Positions 1 to 11,120 of a stretch of 64,000 nt of DNA are shown here, one piece after another. The position numbers were made by a program, and so were the translations under genes. The stretch's first letter is position 1. Each line of letters starts with the position of its first letter. Source of the stretch: Alentia gelatinosa (taxonomy: Eukaryota > Annelida > Polychaeta > Phyllodocida > Polynoidae); contig OX465587.1 of the NCBI GenBank assembly GCA_950022655.1, forward strand, positions 35,397,153-35,461,152, given 5' to 3'. Under the pieces are notes generated by a model. The model saw nothing but the letters and a program-made list of their open reading frames with translations. It had not been told where the DNA came from and searched no databases.

Positions 1-574
1 CTTTAGCTTGTCAATGGCGAGAGCCGACAAGGTTCTGATGATGCGCCCAGAGAACGCAGCCAGAAAGAATGCTGTCATTCCAAAACCTTATGGGAAAGGA
101 ATGGAGTGGGAACAGTGGTTCGCGGGATTTTGTGAGGATATACAATGTAATGGCTGGAATAAAGTTGATGCATTGCCATACCTCAAAAGAGCGTTACGAG
201 ATGGACCCGGAGAAGCTGCACTTCGCGCTTTTCGCCGTTCCGGTGGTACGGAATTGGATGAGCTAGTGGAGGTAGCCTCGTACTACTGTGGTCAATTGGT
301 AACGCTGAACCCCCGATCCACTTTTCTAAAGAGGATCCAGGGTAAAGAGGAGACAACTCGCGCCTATGGGCTAGCTTTGCAACAAATGTTGTTAGAGGTT
401 TACCCAGGGACGGGATTAGATTCTCCTGCGCTACATGAAGATCTACAAACTCAGTTTGTGAAAGGACTTCGAGATGATGACGTGAGAGCGGAAGTCATCT
501 CTAAATGGGAGCCTGGTATGAACTTCATGCAGGTGTTGCGAATAGTAGATGCCTATGAACAGTGTAGGCTACAG
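1..574 (+). pseudogene. Ty3/gypsy gag fragment
   Basis: This is a piece of the gag (capsid) gene of the window's main gypsy family. The reading frame is open from near the window edge (in-frame ATG at 14) and matches the gag of the copy at 47065-48969 almost residue for residue, from the SMARADKV segment to VDAYEQ. It then breaks at about 574 and ends after a few unrelated codons at 586. The upstream part lies outside the window or is missing. The zinc knuckle, pol and LTRs are absent. In the intact element this protein would form the cytoplasmic virus-like particle. Here it is a truncated relic on the plus strand, not linked to any visible LTR. Confidence 0.85.
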
Positions 575-1802
575 GGGACTGGTTAAACCTTTTTATCTAT
601 ATATGAGTATGTGTATATTCGCAGAGTATAGGTGTATTCATGATTAATGTTTACCACTCTTTACTACAGTTTAAGCCAAGCAAAGGTGGTATATTTGCAG
701 GGGCATTTGTAGATGTAAAGTCATCTTTATGCATTGGTCGTCTCTGGCCTTTTTTACAGCCAGAACGACCGCGTTAAGTGGCGTTTTCGACAGTGTTTAT
801 GCCATGAACGCCAAAAAGGTATTTGTCTTGAAACAGCCAGACTCACCCTGTGTCAATATATCAATTATTAAAGGATTCACAAAAAGACCTAATTACATGG
901 TATTGTACATTCTGCCCCAATTACACATAAACGTTAGTATATCTTCTTACACAGGTGCCAAATATGAGGTAGTCAAATGGAGGCACTACTATCACCATCC
1001 AATACTTGCATTTACACTGAGGTTTATAGATTAATAGACTATAATGTTCATGCTGTATGGGTTGGGAAATTTGGTAAAGAATAATGACATGTAGTATTGT
1101 ACAGGATTGGTAGAAGAAGGAGGAAATTGGTGGGAGGGCAGCTTCAGGTAGTGTGCTTTGTTGGGAGAGGTCAACAGGTCAGATCGATGAACTCTATAAG
1201 GGACAGAGCCATTGTTAGTTCATGAAGCAGTCACCAGGTAGCCACCGTTCAGGGGGACAGAAGCTATACTGTCGTTCTTTGTTCTTATGAAATCTATCTC
1301 TCTCAAGGTTTTACCAGGGTTCTCTTGTCTCTTTTTCCTAATCCCAGAGTAGGATGACTTAAAGATGAAACCCAGAACATGTTTTTCGGCACATGAAAAG
1401 CTATAAATACATGTTTTAGAGAGGCTAGAATTTTGACAATTCACTTTTATCACTCACCAATTTTTGTTCTGAAGAACACATGCTTTTGTACCTTCAGTAG
1501 TAAAGAACACCTACTCGGGGGAGAGGAGGGCACAATGGCAGCACCCAGTGAACATTGCCTGTCTACCATATACTGCGTTGTCTTTATTGTTCAGTAGAGT
1601 CTTGTATTGTCTTTTTTGTCCTCATATTTTGTCCCATGCAGTCTGGTATAAACTTATCTTGATATTCACACCGCTATGTATATATCTTCTAGTGTTCAAG
1701 TTTCTTTATTTGATTGATGATATATGCATGGTAACAGCTAACCATTATCATCAACATCATGACTATGAAATGACTTGATACAAAATGTTTGTCTGATGTG
1801 AT

Positions 1803-1858
<56 letters not shown>

Positions 1859-2040
1859 GCCCTTGGTGGAGTTCATGTTAACTTAGTTAGCCAACACCTC
1901 ATTTCTTGTGCTAGTAGGTGTTTACCTTTCTGGTTAGCTTGTTCCCACGTTAGTCCTAGGTTATTGGAGTAGAAACATTCTTTCAATCGTTTCATGCCAT
2001 GCTGATTAATGATTACCTGAAGCTATTTCTGCTTTTGGAT
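575..2040. other. Intergenic stretch without recognisable gene
   Basis: Only short AT-rich open frames occur here. None has a recognisable motif, and I see no splice-like structure worth calling. The one clear feature is a TA microsatellite at 1806-1855. Confidence 0.6.
1806..1855. repeat. (TA)n microsatellite
   Basis: About 25 uninterrupted TA units between cgga and ttcagc. Confidence 0.97.
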
Positions 2041-2900
2041 TGGTGTTTTTCTTTAGCGTGACTAATAGAATTATACTTGTTTACTCCAACTTTTGCACAC
2101 CACAGCCAGGCACATGAGAATGATGGCTGCACACACATAGTCACCCCACACATCTTGGAAGCTAGGCTAATGAGTTCAGCCAAGCATTACCCCACATGTT
2201 AGGAGGCATGTACATAATTGCAAAATAGCTTTTTGGCTACAGAGCCAACACAAAAATTAGCACATCTAGGATGAGTCACAAGTGGGAAGATTTGGTTTCG
2301 CTCCAGTATAATGAGTATCAACTTGTGATGTCTTTCTACCAAGTGTTTCAGGTTTGGTACAAGTTTGAAAAAAAAACCAGCAAAAAAGTTGTTATCTTAT
2401 GGAATGTTTAGTAAGAAAATGTGGTATTCTCTACAATTTTATATAACACCAATGGAAATGAGTTTCACCATCTTACACAATGTTCCTAGTATATAGCTAC
2501 GTATCACATGTAACAGGAAAAATATCAAGTCTCTTACCTTAGTAAAAAATACTCATTTGATACCACAGAAAAAATGCATTTAGACTTCAGAGTAGAAGAA
2601 AGCTACATTTAACTACACATACCAGTTACATTGAAAAGGACCTAAATGCAAAGTTAATTATGTGGTCTTTCCAGAAAAACCAATGCCAAAATGTTTAATG
2701 GAATCAGAGAGGTACATTCCCACTTTGAAGGGAATGTATTAGGAATACTGAAAATTCCACATTGTTCAACATGGTGAAATTAACATAAAATATCAATCTT
2801 GTACCATCTTGTACAGTTTGTTTTTGCCAGGGCCAGGGCACACAGACTCAAACTAAGACTGTTATGTGCTGCCATTTTAAGTCAGGAATTCCTGCCTCCG
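2041..2900 (+). repeat. Interspersed repeat, copy a
   Basis: This block matches 19008-19601 in the same orientation. Shared stretches include ggtgtttttctttagc, an atggaatcagagaggtac segment, and a final ctgccattttaagtcaggaa segment. Copy a is longer, with extra sequence between the shared blocks. I see no coding potential and no clear terminal repeats, so its class (non-autonomous DNA element or LINE 3' end) is open. Confidence 0.75.
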
Positions 2901-2999
2901 GCCTCGTTACCACCTTCCAACATATAAAAAGTTTATATCACCCATCATTGAATGTAAAGTTGAAGTGTTGATGACAAACTTCCTGCCCAAGTTTTCTTG

Positions 3000-3610
3000 G
3001 GTTTATGATGGAGAGGACCCACCGGCCCGAACCTTAGTTCAGCTCAGACCAGCGGGCACTCCACCTGCACTAAGACCACCTGCCGCAGAGGGGTCTCAGT
3101 CTCCATACCAGTCTACCACTTCTGCGGAATCAAGCTGAGCCTGAACCATGGAACGTACTCACAGGCCAGAGTGTTTCGCAATGGGGCCCTGTTACCGGGC
3201 AACCATCAAGAGACCCTTCAGCCCTCTGAAACCCAAGTTGTGCAGCAAAATTTCACCCATGGGTGATTTTCCGTGGCCCAACTCGGGATCAGTCATCTAT
3301 CTTGATCTTCCTGTACTACCCCTCCCAGCGACCACGAGGGCCGCTGGTGAAGCACCATGTTAATGGAAGACCAAGCCAGTCACCCTCCTAGCCTGAAAAT
3401 GTGTGGGCAATCCCCAGATAAGAACTGAGTTTAGTTAATACCTGAGGAGCCAACGGACGAATCAACACAAACAACAGTGGTTGAATGTGTCTCCCCATCC
3501 AGCTTGGCAGGAGATGTGCTGCACCATCCCATCCAGTGCTGATCCCGGGGAGCACCTTACAGTCTTGCTAGATTCAGCTCAGGATGGGCCCTATCTGCCT
3601 CACCACAGGC
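3000..3610 (-). other. 3' untranslated part of gypsy copy 1
   Basis: In reverse complement this matches the sequence after ORF3 in copies 2 and 3. Recognisable blocks are cctcccagcga near 3331 and an ataagaactg block near 3418. The latter corresponds to the site where PLE2 inserted in copy 2, so it shows the unoccupied site. Confidence 0.65.
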
Positions 3611-4340
3611 CTACTCAGCTGGCTTCTTGCCGGAACAACCAGGTTGTCGGTGCGGGTCAGTCTCAATGGTCTGCCGACCTCTGTTGGCTTGTGGGCTTAA
3701 CGGATCAGTAACTCTGAACCGGGCCATCACCGTGTTGAGGTCTGCCATACTAATGTCACCAGCAATCCCACGACACAGCCGAATACAAAGGTAAGGCCTC
3801 GAGTTATAGCGGTGCATCTCCTCGTCCCACACCAAACAGGGACCGGAGGCTCCTACTGCTTGCGGATCAACTTCTTGCGGCCATGGCCAACGGGAGTCAA
3901 TTCCACCCGCAAGCTCACCCCTGGAGAAGTACTATATGTTCCTGTCTCCTTCTGCAGTGTTAACACCGGTTTAGGCAGACGGGAGGCTTTGGGTTTCCCA
4001 GAAGCAGCTGAAACTGACTTCTGGCGATACCTAGAGCTCTTCACGCGGGAGAGATCAATCTTCCGGCCCTTCATGGAACTGGTCCGCCCAGAGCTCCCAG
4101 CCGAGGCTGTGTTCTTGGGCTTCTCAGGACTTTCTGTGCTCTGACAATGGGGTGTCGTCTGGACCGGAGTCCAGAGCACCTGAGTCGTTGCTGTGCGCCA
4201 CTCAGGCCGACAGACAGTCTGTCTCCTGAGTCCACAGGGGTCTCAGCCGGGGCCGAGTCCTGTGGGCTGGGCACATCCCCCGTGGGAAGGTCCCATAACT
4301 CTCCACACTGCTCAGCCAGGCTGAGACAGGTGACCACACT
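3611..4340 (-). pseudogene. Degenerate ORF3 of gypsy copy 1
   Basis: Minus-strand open stretches at 4337-4071, 4179-3853 and 3835-3611 lie between the ORF3 promoter and the 3' untranslated part, as in copies 2 and 3. The segment with SSGRTSSMKGRK and RSSRYRQK-like basic repeats corresponds to the Lys/Arg/Ser-rich N-terminal region of the other ORF3s. The part at 3835-3611 (WDEEMHRYN, LCRGIAGDIS) has no visible counterpart in copies 2 or 3. The reading frame is broken several times. Function is unknown; no signal peptide or membrane segment is seen. Confidence 0.5.
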
Positions 4341-4367
4341 CTGGTGGCGTCTCCCAAAGACAAGGCC

Positions 4368-4420
4368 TTATATACGGCCAGTTGACCCCAATTAAAGGAT
4401 GTCATGTTCTCGACCAATGA
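4368..4420 (-). promoter_or_regulatory. Internal ORF3 promoter (TATA + inverted CCAAT), copy 1
   Basis: Read on the minus strand, a TATATAA box (4374-4368) follows the block ggtcaactggccg and is preceded by an ATTGG element. The same order and spacing occur before ORF3 in copies 2 and 3, whereas flanking sequence has drifted. Confidence 0.55.
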
Positions 4421-4624
4421 GAGGTGTTGAGAGCAACTCCACGCCCCTCAACTGCGAAACAATTAAAGACGTGTCATTTGATTCGCTCCTCAACACTCTC
4501 CCAGCGGGTGTAACCCTTGGCCACGCTTCACTGCACCAAGCCGAGTTCCTGCCCGTAGGGGGTTCCAATTCTATCTGACCAGCCATTACGTACCACATGA
4601 AGGTACAGAAGGTACAATACTGGC

Positions 4625-5109
4625 GTCAATACGTAACAGGAGAATATTAGAGGTACAGGAAACGGGTAGAATACTTCGCTCTGACAACAAGAAGCTGTTC
4701 AAAAAGCGTAGATCACTAAGTAAATTCTATAAAAAGTTGCCAGTCCACAGAGGCGAGACCCTATGGAATAAGCAAGATGAGTCCCTGAAAAGCATTGGTA
4801 GTAAATGCTCGTTTAAAAAGGCCCTTAGGGCAACACCAGACTTACACCAGAAAGAAGGCTGAATGAAACTGCAAGGCAACTCTGTATGCTCATATGGCCT
4901 GCATTATTGTTTCTTGTCTTAGTTGTATCAATTCATCCCATCATCATAATTCATGTATTCTCTGTTTTTGTTCTATCCCAATTATTGTTCTATGACAATC
5001 GAGACACGAAAGTGGACACTCTTTACACTGATGCTTGTGCGAATTCGCGCCATAATGTAAGACTGTCCTCCGGGATGAATTATGTGCTTATTTAAAAAAA
5101 AAAAAAAAA
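4625..5109 (+). mobile_element. 5'-truncated non-LTR retrotransposon tail
   Basis: This segment interrupts the pol-ORF3 spacer of gypsy copy 1, whose sequence is recognisable before about 4620 and after about 5110. It holds a plus-strand open frame ending in SFKKALRATPDLHQKEG (stop near 4860), which resembles the C-terminal end of LINE ORF2 proteins that finish with an FK-x-x-L motif. About 230 bp of untranslated sequence and a run of about 17 A at 5093-5109 follow. The poly(A) and the missing 5' part fit target-primed insertion. No clean target duplication was found. The clade is not identified. Confidence 0.5.
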
Positions 5110-5248
5110 GAGAGATTAAACCATTATATCAACGCAATGGCAAGTAGCACAGCCTCTGGAGGGACCTCTATGGGGATTCCCTTCGAGCAAAGTCGGGGCT
5201 GCCATACATTGGCTCTTTATAAGCTTTTATTCATCTCGTTCGATCAAC

Positions 5249-5263
5249 CAACCCTAGGATATG
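5249..5263. repeat. Target-site duplication of PLE1 (left)
   Basis: caaccctaggatatg, identical to 8938-8952. Gypsy copy 1 sequence continues on both outer sides. Confidence 0.85.
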
Positions 5264-5297
5264 TTTTCTAAAAACTTTCTCATTGTTTTTCTTCCTC

Positions 5298-6026
5298 TCA
5301 GCCATACCGATTGTCCATTGTGTTTAATCCCCATGGAGATTGGGTTTTCAGGCGGTGAATCCAATTGAATTCAATCTTGTTCCTTAGTGAACCCGCCCTT
5401 TTCCCTTCTGGGTGGCAGTATATGTAGTCCAATATATGGACCGTAACATCATCTACCCCATTGTGGTTGCACCCGTTAAAGTGCTTCGGAACATCATTTT
5501 GTGTGCTGTTCCTTTTGAGGTGTTCGTATATTCGATCCCTGATTTTGCGTTTGGTTTGTCCGACGTACTGCATTTGGCAAGTTTTGCATTCTATGCAGTA
5601 TATGACGTTCGAACTGTTGCATGTAGCTTTGGTTTTGGTTACATGCTTTCGGTTTGTAGTGTTCAAGGTGATTTTTCCATCCCTGTCTAGGATCTTGCAG
5701 TAGTTGCAATTCATCCTGCTACACCGGGTTCGGTTTGATTGACTTTTCTTGTAGTCATCGCCCCTGGTGGTTTTGTAGTCCAGTTTTGCTCGTACTAGGT
5801 GGTCTTTCATGTTTTTGGGCCGTTTGTAGCCATAGACCACCTGGTGTTGGTAGATACCCTTAGTGGTTTTAGACCTTCCAAGGATATCCCAGTTCCCAGT
5901 CACCACTTGTCTGAGACTGTTATTACCCAGTCTGTATGTGGATATGAGGTGAATTTTCCCCTCGTTTTTCTCCACATTCTTTTCTGTTTTGGGTTTTAGT
6001 AGGTCCTCCCTCGGTAGGGAGTCCAC
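5298..6026 (-). pseudogene. GIY-YIG endonuclease domain of PLE1
   Basis: This is the C-terminal endonuclease of a Penelope-like polyprotein, which nicks target DNA for primed reverse transcription. Visible are a cysteine cluster (CSRMNCNYC), then the GIY block as SSNVIYCIEC, the YIG block as MQYVGQT followed by KRKIRDR, an H-x-N-x-C segment, and the terminal catalytic region (LRNKIEFNWIHRL, then GLNTMDNRYG before the stop). The 242-codon stretch is open, but it is separated from the RT (ending at 6093) by a stop and frame change. It is therefore the intact tail of a broken gene. Confidence 0.88.
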
Positions 6027-6092
6027 CTTGTTTTTGCATTGGTTTAGGATTGTTTCAGGATAGCCCTTTTCCCTGAATTCGTCCAGTTTTTT

Positions 6093-7460
6093 TTAGCTGT
6101 GGCTTTCATAGTCCTTTGTATGGCTACATATTTGTTTTATTAGCAGTAGCTGCGAATATGGTATGCTCTTTTTGGTGGCCGGTTGGTGGGCCGAGTCAAA
6201 CCGCAGATACGTGTTCGCATCTGTAGGTTTTGTGTAGAGATCCCTGGACAATTTTCCTTGTCTCAGGACTACTTTCGTGTCTAGGAAAGTGGTTTCGTGT
6301 CTGGAGCTCTCTATTGTGAATTTAATAGAGATGTGGGCAGAGTTCAGATGCTCGATCCAGCAATCGAACTCTTTTCTGCCGTGTTCCCACACATAGAATA
6401 TGTCATCTATGTATCTCCACCATATTGTGGGGGAGTGGGTATGGGTGTTCAGCAGTTTTTCCTCTACTGACGCTATTGCCCGTGACCCTTCTTCGTTCGG
6501 GATGTTTGTGTATAGGGAGCTCACATCAAGAGTTCCTATGATCGCATCCGGACCGAAGGGTGGTAGGTTGTTGATCTTATTCACAAAATCATTGGTATCC
6601 TTGATTTTATACCCGGTACCAGTGGTTTTAGGAAATTGTCCACAAATGCTGAGATTTTCTCGGTGGGACAATTATTTTCGGACACTACTGGTCTCCCAGG
6701 TGGTGGCCGTTCCTGTTTGTGAATTTTTGGGAGGAAGTATACATTCCGTGCTCTGGGCTTCGCAGTTTTCAGAGCTCCGACCATTTTTTGGCTGATTTCC
6801 CCTTCCTCGGTCAGTCTCTCTATTCTACTTTCTATTTTTTTGTACAGTACACCCGTCGGGTCGCTGTCTAGTGGTTTGTAGGTCGACTTATCGCCTAGCT
6901 GTCTAGTGGCCTCATGTATGTACATATCAGTATCCATGATGACCGTGGTGCCACCTTTGTCAGCAGGTTTGATGACTATACTGTCATCTCGTGAAAGGGT
7001 GCGTAATGCATCTCTTTCCTCTGACGTGACATTTTGTTTGCCTGTTTTGTGTTTTGTTTTTGGGTGACACAGTTTGATCTCATTCATGGCCACAAAACTT
7101 TCGAGATTATGGGACCCCAATGGTGGTCTCCAACACGTCTTGCCCCTAAGTTTGCGGATTAATTCTTTGCTTTCAAAGGATTGGCCCGATGTTCTGAGAT
7201 TTATTGTTTGAGTCTCCCCTGTACCGGGGTGATCTTTGGAGAAGAACTGTTTCGTTCTTAGTTTCTGGTGGAATTGATCTAGTTCTACCTTTAAGTCACC
7301 TTCATTAACTGAATTAGGTGTTGGACAGAAATTTAGACCTTTGTTAAGTAGAGATAACTCATTTGGTTTTAGAGTTCGTTTTGAGAGATTGACTACTATT
7401 GGTTTATTCTGTTTTCTGTTATATGTAGTTTTACTGATACTTGTTACAGAATGATCAACA
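6093..7460 (-). pseudogene. Penelope-type reverse transcriptase of PLE1
   Basis: Reverse transcriptase of the Penelope family, which is related to telomerase RT. Motifs in order on the minus strand are LLNKGLNFCPT (near 7340), KPADKGG, FLPKIHK with PPPGRPVVS, GTLDVSSLYTNIPN, and the catalytic YIDDIFYVWEHG with YIDD at 6413-6402. A frameshift near 6600 splits it. About 60 residues that PLE2 still has between the SLYTNI and YIDD motifs, including TAMGTRLAPSYANLFM, are missing. The enzyme cannot be active. The frame is open upstream of 7120, so the gene's own start is probably near 7460, but no clear ATG decides it. Confidence 0.88.
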
Positions 7461-7599
7461 CCAACACACGAGTACTAAACCTGTGTAGTTTTATTCACAA
7501 CACTTTCTGGGACTTTGGGGGATGATACAGTGGTACATTTCAACGTTGCACATTTTTCATCGTTTTTCATATCAACAAAGTCACATTTTGTTTTGACAG

Positions 7600-8933
7600 T
7601 TACTGTCCTTCCTTCTGGGGTGGTTTTCCGCCCCTTCCTCTCCCACCTCTTCCTCGGCGGCGGATCCCGCCTCCTCTTTCCACAGACTTGTCGCATGGGG
7701 GACGGTTTTGTCCCCTCTGCCTTCCGCGGCCCCCCCCCCCTACCCCTGGCGGGGGGGGGGGGGGGTTGGCTTGAAAACCCTGGTTCTCACTTTCCTTCTT
7801 GGCCTTATGCTGCTTGGCCGCAGCTGTAGCTGGATCACGGATCTCGTGTTTGCCTGGTTTGCGAGAGTTAAGAGCTAGAAGTCTGTCCCTAAGACATTTC
7901 TGCTCTCTGTCAGACTCAAATTCATGAGCCCGGTTGTTGCTTTCGCGGACTAGGCGCACTATCTTCAGTGTGTCCTCAGTTGTGTTGGCTGACGACACCA
8001 GCTGGCGTACTGTATTGTAGTACGCTTCTGCTGCTTGATGGTGCGAGTCGTGAGCCTGATAGAAGTACTCGGTGGTGGCCCGCATTACTTCAATCGCTGC
8101 CCTGGACACGCTCCATAATGGGGTGTTTTGGACATACTGGGGCGGTTCTGTAATACAGGCCGCCCATGGTTCGATATGGTTTAGTTCACCCACACAGTCA
8201 TACCATTGAGCGCGCAGCAAGGTTTTGGCCGCCTTTGTACCCTCGTTTTTGGCTGCCCGCCACGGTCCGTTGGCTGCCTCAGGTACGATGTCGTCAATGC
8301 TCTGGAAAATATTAGAACTGTCATTAGTTTAAAGATTAGATGGGTTAATCTCAAGGAATGGGTTCAATAATCCAGCTGCCCTCCCCGTCCAGGGGGGGGG
8401 GGGGGGGATAGGTTATTCGGCAGAGGTGCCCCCTCTTGGTTGTGGTTGGATGGACCAGCCTTTTTGTCCACATCTACATTGATTATTTCATCAATGTGTG
8501 GGGGTGCACTACTGGCTGTGGGTTGTACTTCAACTTGTGATGTATTCCCATTTAGCGATCTTGACAAAGCTCTGCGTTTTCTGGGGGTGTCCCCTACAGA
8601 GTCAGTGTCTAAGTCCAACAATACATGTAATGTTGGGTCATCATTGTTGCTGGTCATAGGTTGGCTACGTTTGTGTTTCTTGTTGTCAACAATCGATTCA
8701 GTTTCTGAATTGCTACCCACAGTTTTGTTGGCCAAAGGATTTGTACGTAACATGTCACTATTGGTATGTGTAGTGGGTGCGGCATGTACCTTCACATGTA
8801 TGTGTGTTATATCGGGCTCACTGGGTGCGGGGTTTGTGTTTGTATTATCAACAAGTCCAGACCCCTTGTCGCCGTGTATTTTTTCGGCGGAATTCTGTTC
8901 GGCTGTACTCAACGTACACGCCTTGTCTACCAC
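7600..8933 (-). pseudogene. ORF1 of PLE1 (low-complexity, RG-rich)
   Basis: Two minus-strand open stretches (8933-8364 and 8220-7600) lie upstream of the RT. The first is Ser/Thr/Asp-rich, and the element's 5' end cuts into it. The second has a helical part (AAEAYYNTVRQLV, LRDRLLALNS) followed by a proline run and an Arg/Gly-rich basic tail. PLE2 has a shorter ORF1 with a similar basic GKGKGGRGQRGG tail. Poly-C/poly-G runs at about 8392-8407 and 7731-7765 lie within it and probably account for the frame loss. An RNA-binding, nucleocapsid-like role is plausible from composition alone. No known domain is recognised. Confidence 0.5.
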
Positions 8934-8937
8934 AATA

Positions 8938-8952
8938 CAACCCTAGGATATG
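8938..8952. repeat. Target-site duplication of PLE1 (right)
   Basis: caaccctaggatatg, identical to 5249-5263. Confidence 0.85.
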
Positions 8953-9694
8953 CTCAGGTTTGGTCAGCAGCACCACTACTCCTTGTAGGTGACCGTAGCC
9001 TTGCCCTGTAGTCGGGCGCTGCGGCGGGTGGTGGAATTGTATTCCATTTCAGGCCTGCCAACACAATGTAGGATCTTCCTAACAGATCTTCCTAACAGTC
9101 ATTCGGTAGGTGCTTTGTAGTCCTCTGTTTTGGGCTTCATATCCTCCCAATTATCTCTCAAGTCAGACGGGGGTATCTTCACCATATGCAGACGACCAGG
9201 CTTCCATTGTGTTGGCAGGCCCTTGCGTTAGAGCCAGCGTTCTCGCGCGTACAGTGCCATGCCCTCAATCGAGCAACATTTGACTTATAGCGCTTCCATG
9301 TCCATTCATCCTTGTAGACTACTGTCATGTCTGACAGAACGGACCATCCCATTTCGGGGCGAGCTTTACATTTACCAGGGGGGTGTGGTATCACTCTCCA
9401 ACCTGGAACTTTCTTGGCCTCAGTCCAATATCATGTCCGGACCGTTGCCATTCCGCTGCTTTTTCCAGGCCTTGGTCGGTAATAAGCCTCCACAAAACAG
9501 TCCTGAAGCCGTTCTACAAAACCTATGGGGCACGGTACTTCTGTGGACATTCGGGGCACTCCATAGACAATGTCTGCAGGCATCACAATCTCTTCTCCGA
9601 AGACAAGTAGATTTGGTGAACGCCCCATACTAGAATGAATAGTCCCATTGTAAGTGTGCGCTATTAATGGTGCTAACTCATCCCAGTTCCTCAT
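8953..9694 (-). pseudogene. Integrase C-terminus of gypsy copy 1
   Basis: The frame at 9694-9431 matches the integrase of copies 2 and 3 (NWDELAPLIAHTYNGTIH, LVFGEEIVMPADIVYGVP). It begins after the catalytic core, directly at the edge of the Ngaro-type insertion. Below 9431 the homology continues with frame changes through the GDRVV/WDGPF-type tail (9394-9179). It ends near 8975 where the pol terminus of the other copies ends. The DDE residues themselves are gone. It is a relic only. Confidence 0.75.
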
Positions 9695-9695
9695 T

Positions 9696-9884
9696 GGTAG
9701 CCCATGGCCTTTGGGTCAGGGCAGTCATTGCTCCCCCTGGTGCACTCCCCCTCTCTTAGCGCACCCTGCGCGCCCCCTCATGTAGGCCACGTGACTCATG
9801 CGGTCACGTGGCGCCCGCTACACAGACTCATCCTCCACTCTTCACCAGCTCTTCACCATGTTCACACGTGTTTCAATTTTCTCC
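9696..9884 (+). repeat. Split direct repeat A1 of Ngaro-like element
   Basis: About 190 bp beginning ggtagcccatggcctttggg, repeated with few changes at 13931-14121. It contains the palindromic cacgtga...tcacgtgg block. Confidence 0.9.
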
Positions 9885-11120
9885 ATTTTGGCCTTTCCCT
9901 GCTCGCCATCCCGTACACTCCAAGAGTTACAGACCGAGGACTGCTGGAGGCACATTACGGATTGGATTGTGAAGATTACAGAGGAGGGAGAAGGCCGAAG
10001 CACATCGCAGGAACCTGCACAGGAGGCTGACGAGGCTTCCGACTCGACCGTGAAACTGAGCGACCACGTGGACTCGGTCTCCCAGGCCGGGAGTGTCAGG
10101 TCCTCGAGGCTGGTGGCCGTAGAGTCTGGCCTAGCGGATATGAAGAACCAGATCAACGGAGTGATAGAGGCGATTAACAGCCTCACCAAACAACGGTCGC
10201 CGGAGAGAGGGTCGAGGGCACCAATGGTGCGATCAGCGGGCGAGCGCAGAACTGAGGACTGCGCCGAGGAACAGGCCTCACAGGTTCTACCGCACTGACG
10301 CCAGCTACGAGAATGCTACGCTACGGACTCGTATATCCAACGTGAGCTGAACAAATAAGCGATCGAACATGACCGCACGGCCGGTAGGTTCCATTCAAAC
10401 ATTAACATCGCTCGCCTCACGAGCAAGCCGTATATGTTTGTTGACCGCGAGGGAGTCTTCACCCTGGCGCAGAAGCTCGAGGTGAGGGGGAGCCTCGCAC
10501 CCATGGAATATGTTAGTGCGTTTATTGGACTGTTGAGCGATGACCGAGCCATGGACCTGATGGACCGGGACCATATGTTTAAACATCTTCACCAGGTCTC
10601 TGTAGACGCTCAGTCCCGGCCCTGGGCCGTAGTACGGAGGTGGTCACAGTTTGTTTTTGACCAGATAGAGGCCGGCCGCCTAGCCTGGAGCGATGACTCA
10701 CTCATCCAGGAGGAGCGAGTGAGACTCGCTATGACGACTTCGACGTCACAGAACGCCCCAGACGCGACCAAGGGGCGGTCTAGGGAGCTGCCATGCTGGC
10801 AGTATAATTCGGAGAGGGGGTGCCGCCACAGGAGCGAGCACGAGGACGGCCCAGTTAAGTGGGTCCACATATGCTCCTACTGCAACTCAGTAGGCAAACA
10901 GTGTGGCCATTCTCTCCACGCATGTAACCGCAAGCTGGGCTACACGATGGGTTACGAGGCTCAACCGGCCCCCACTCCGGCCCCCCACCGTGGGGCCCCG
11001 ACCGGATATCCTCCACATGCCGGGCACACACTGCGGGCGGCGGACCCCGGACAGGAAGCACTCTACGAACATGGGCCCCCGCAGCTGGCAAAAAATGGGT
11101 ACGGTGCGCCCCGCGAGTGA
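9858..11120 (+). pseudogene. gag-like ORF of Ngaro-like element
   Basis: A frame starting at ATG 9858, just inside the A1 repeat, runs to 11120. It is broken by in-frame stops at 10296-10298 (TGA) and 10356-10358 (TAA). The N-terminal part is acidic with a helical stretch (VESGLADMKNQINGVIEAI). The C-terminal part has the cysteine/histidine array seen in Ngaro gags: PCWQYNSERGC, then HICSYCNSVG, then CGHSLHAC, followed by a Pro-rich tail. The protein would package the RNA. It is non-functional here because of the stops. Confidence 0.7.

Larger units (their letters stand above)
5264..8937 (-). mobile_element. Penelope-like element PLE1
   Basis: This element is flanked by the exact 15-bp direct repeat caaccctaggatatg (5249-5263 and 8938-8952) and lies inside gypsy copy 1 between the end of pol and the ORF3 promoter. 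On the minus strand it encodes, in order, a low-complexity ORF1, a Penelope-type reverse transcriptase and a GIY-YIG endonuclease. The 5' end is cut inside ORF1, so the insertion is 5'-truncated. The RT has a frameshift and an internal deletion, so it is dead. Confidence 0.88.

Noticed and set aside
1220..1778. Short open frames at 1220-1453 and 1548-1778
   Set aside because: AT-rich, hydrophobic by composition, no motif; expected by chance.
8440..8946. Long plus-strand frame opposite PLE1 ORF1
   Set aside because: It is the antisense shadow of the Ser/Thr/Asp-rich ORF1, with no motif of its own. The same holds for 41415-41882 opposite gag/pol.
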